From contig JAHDDN010000290.1 of the NCBI GenBank assembly GCA_020629335.1, forward strand, positions 1 through 6,829: DNA of 6,829 bases, in the 5' to 3' direction. Both the position numbers and the translations under genes were made by a program. Each line of letters begins with the position of its first letter. Position 1 is the first letter of the stretch. This DNA comes from Chitinophagales bacterium (GTDB lineage Bacteria; Bacteroidota; Bacteroidia; Chitinophagales; UBA2359). Below, piece after piece: positions 6,764 to 6,829 of the stretch. Below the pieces are notes generated by a model, which was not told where the DNA came from, did no database searches, and saw only the letters and a list, made by a program, of their open reading frames with translations.

Positions 6764-6790
6764 ATTCATTTATAGTAGTGTGAAATGAAT
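6764..6790. repeat. 8-bp-arm inverted repeat near the right edge
   Basis: The arms attcattt (6764-6771) and aaatgaat (6783-6790) are perfect complements separated by 11 bases. The repeat lies about 30 bp before the possible start codon at 6819, where an operator or a leader hairpin could sit. It is AT-rich and may be fortuitous. Confidence 0.3.
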
Positions 6791-6818
6791 AATTGTTAGA
6801 TTACAAAACACGGTACCT

Positions 6819-6829
6819 ATGAAACAGCA
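6819..6829 (+). CDS. Possible start of a gene running off the window
   Basis: An ATG at 6819 is followed by AAA CAG and then the window ends, so only Met-Lys-Gln can be read. Met-Lys is a common beginning of exported Bacteroidota proteins, and the location after a long intergenic stretch fits a new gene. There is no Shine-Dalgarno sequence and no clear promoter nearby. It is a guess that only the downstream sequence can settle. Confidence 0.18.

Overview
The window most likely comes from a member of the Bacteroidota, perhaps the Saprospiria or a related lineage. The DNA is AT-rich and start codons lack a consistent Shine-Dalgarno sequence. The largest protein ends in the type B sorting domain of the type IX secretion system (T9SS), which is confined to this phylum. 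The Saprospiria placement is an inference from protein style, not from a marker gene.

Layout. Positions 1-448 hold no secure gene. They contain a short direct repeat, a GC-rich block that looks like an interspersed repeat, a weak candidate for a small hydrophobic peptide on the minus strand, and a strong 46-nt stem-loop just before the first gene. Positions 449-4966 encode a 1505-residue secreted subtilisin-like protease: signal peptide, propeptide, S8 catalytic domain, PKD domain, several adhesin-like beta domains and a CHU_C/gliding-motility C-terminal sorting domain. Positions 5013-5396 encode RidA, a cytosolic enamine/imine deaminase. Positions 5512-6228 encode a secreted DUF547 protein of unknown function, followed by a clear Rho-independent terminator at 6258-6296. 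Positions 6297-6829 are intergenic. They carry a possible promoter, a 158-bp MITE-like element with 18-bp perfect terminal inverted repeats and an apparent TTA target duplication, and perhaps the first codons of another gene at the right edge.

How the genes fit together. All three genes are on the plus strand. The single strong terminator after the DUF547 gene, and the absence of a convincing one before it, suggest that ridA and the DUF547 gene share a transcript. Nothing links them functionally to the protease, which probably acts outside the cell or on its surface. I see no defence system, CRISPR array, tRNA, rRNA or integrase. The least ordinary signals are the palindromic mobile element, the leader stem-loop of the protease gene, and an unnamed conserved-looking domain inside the protease.
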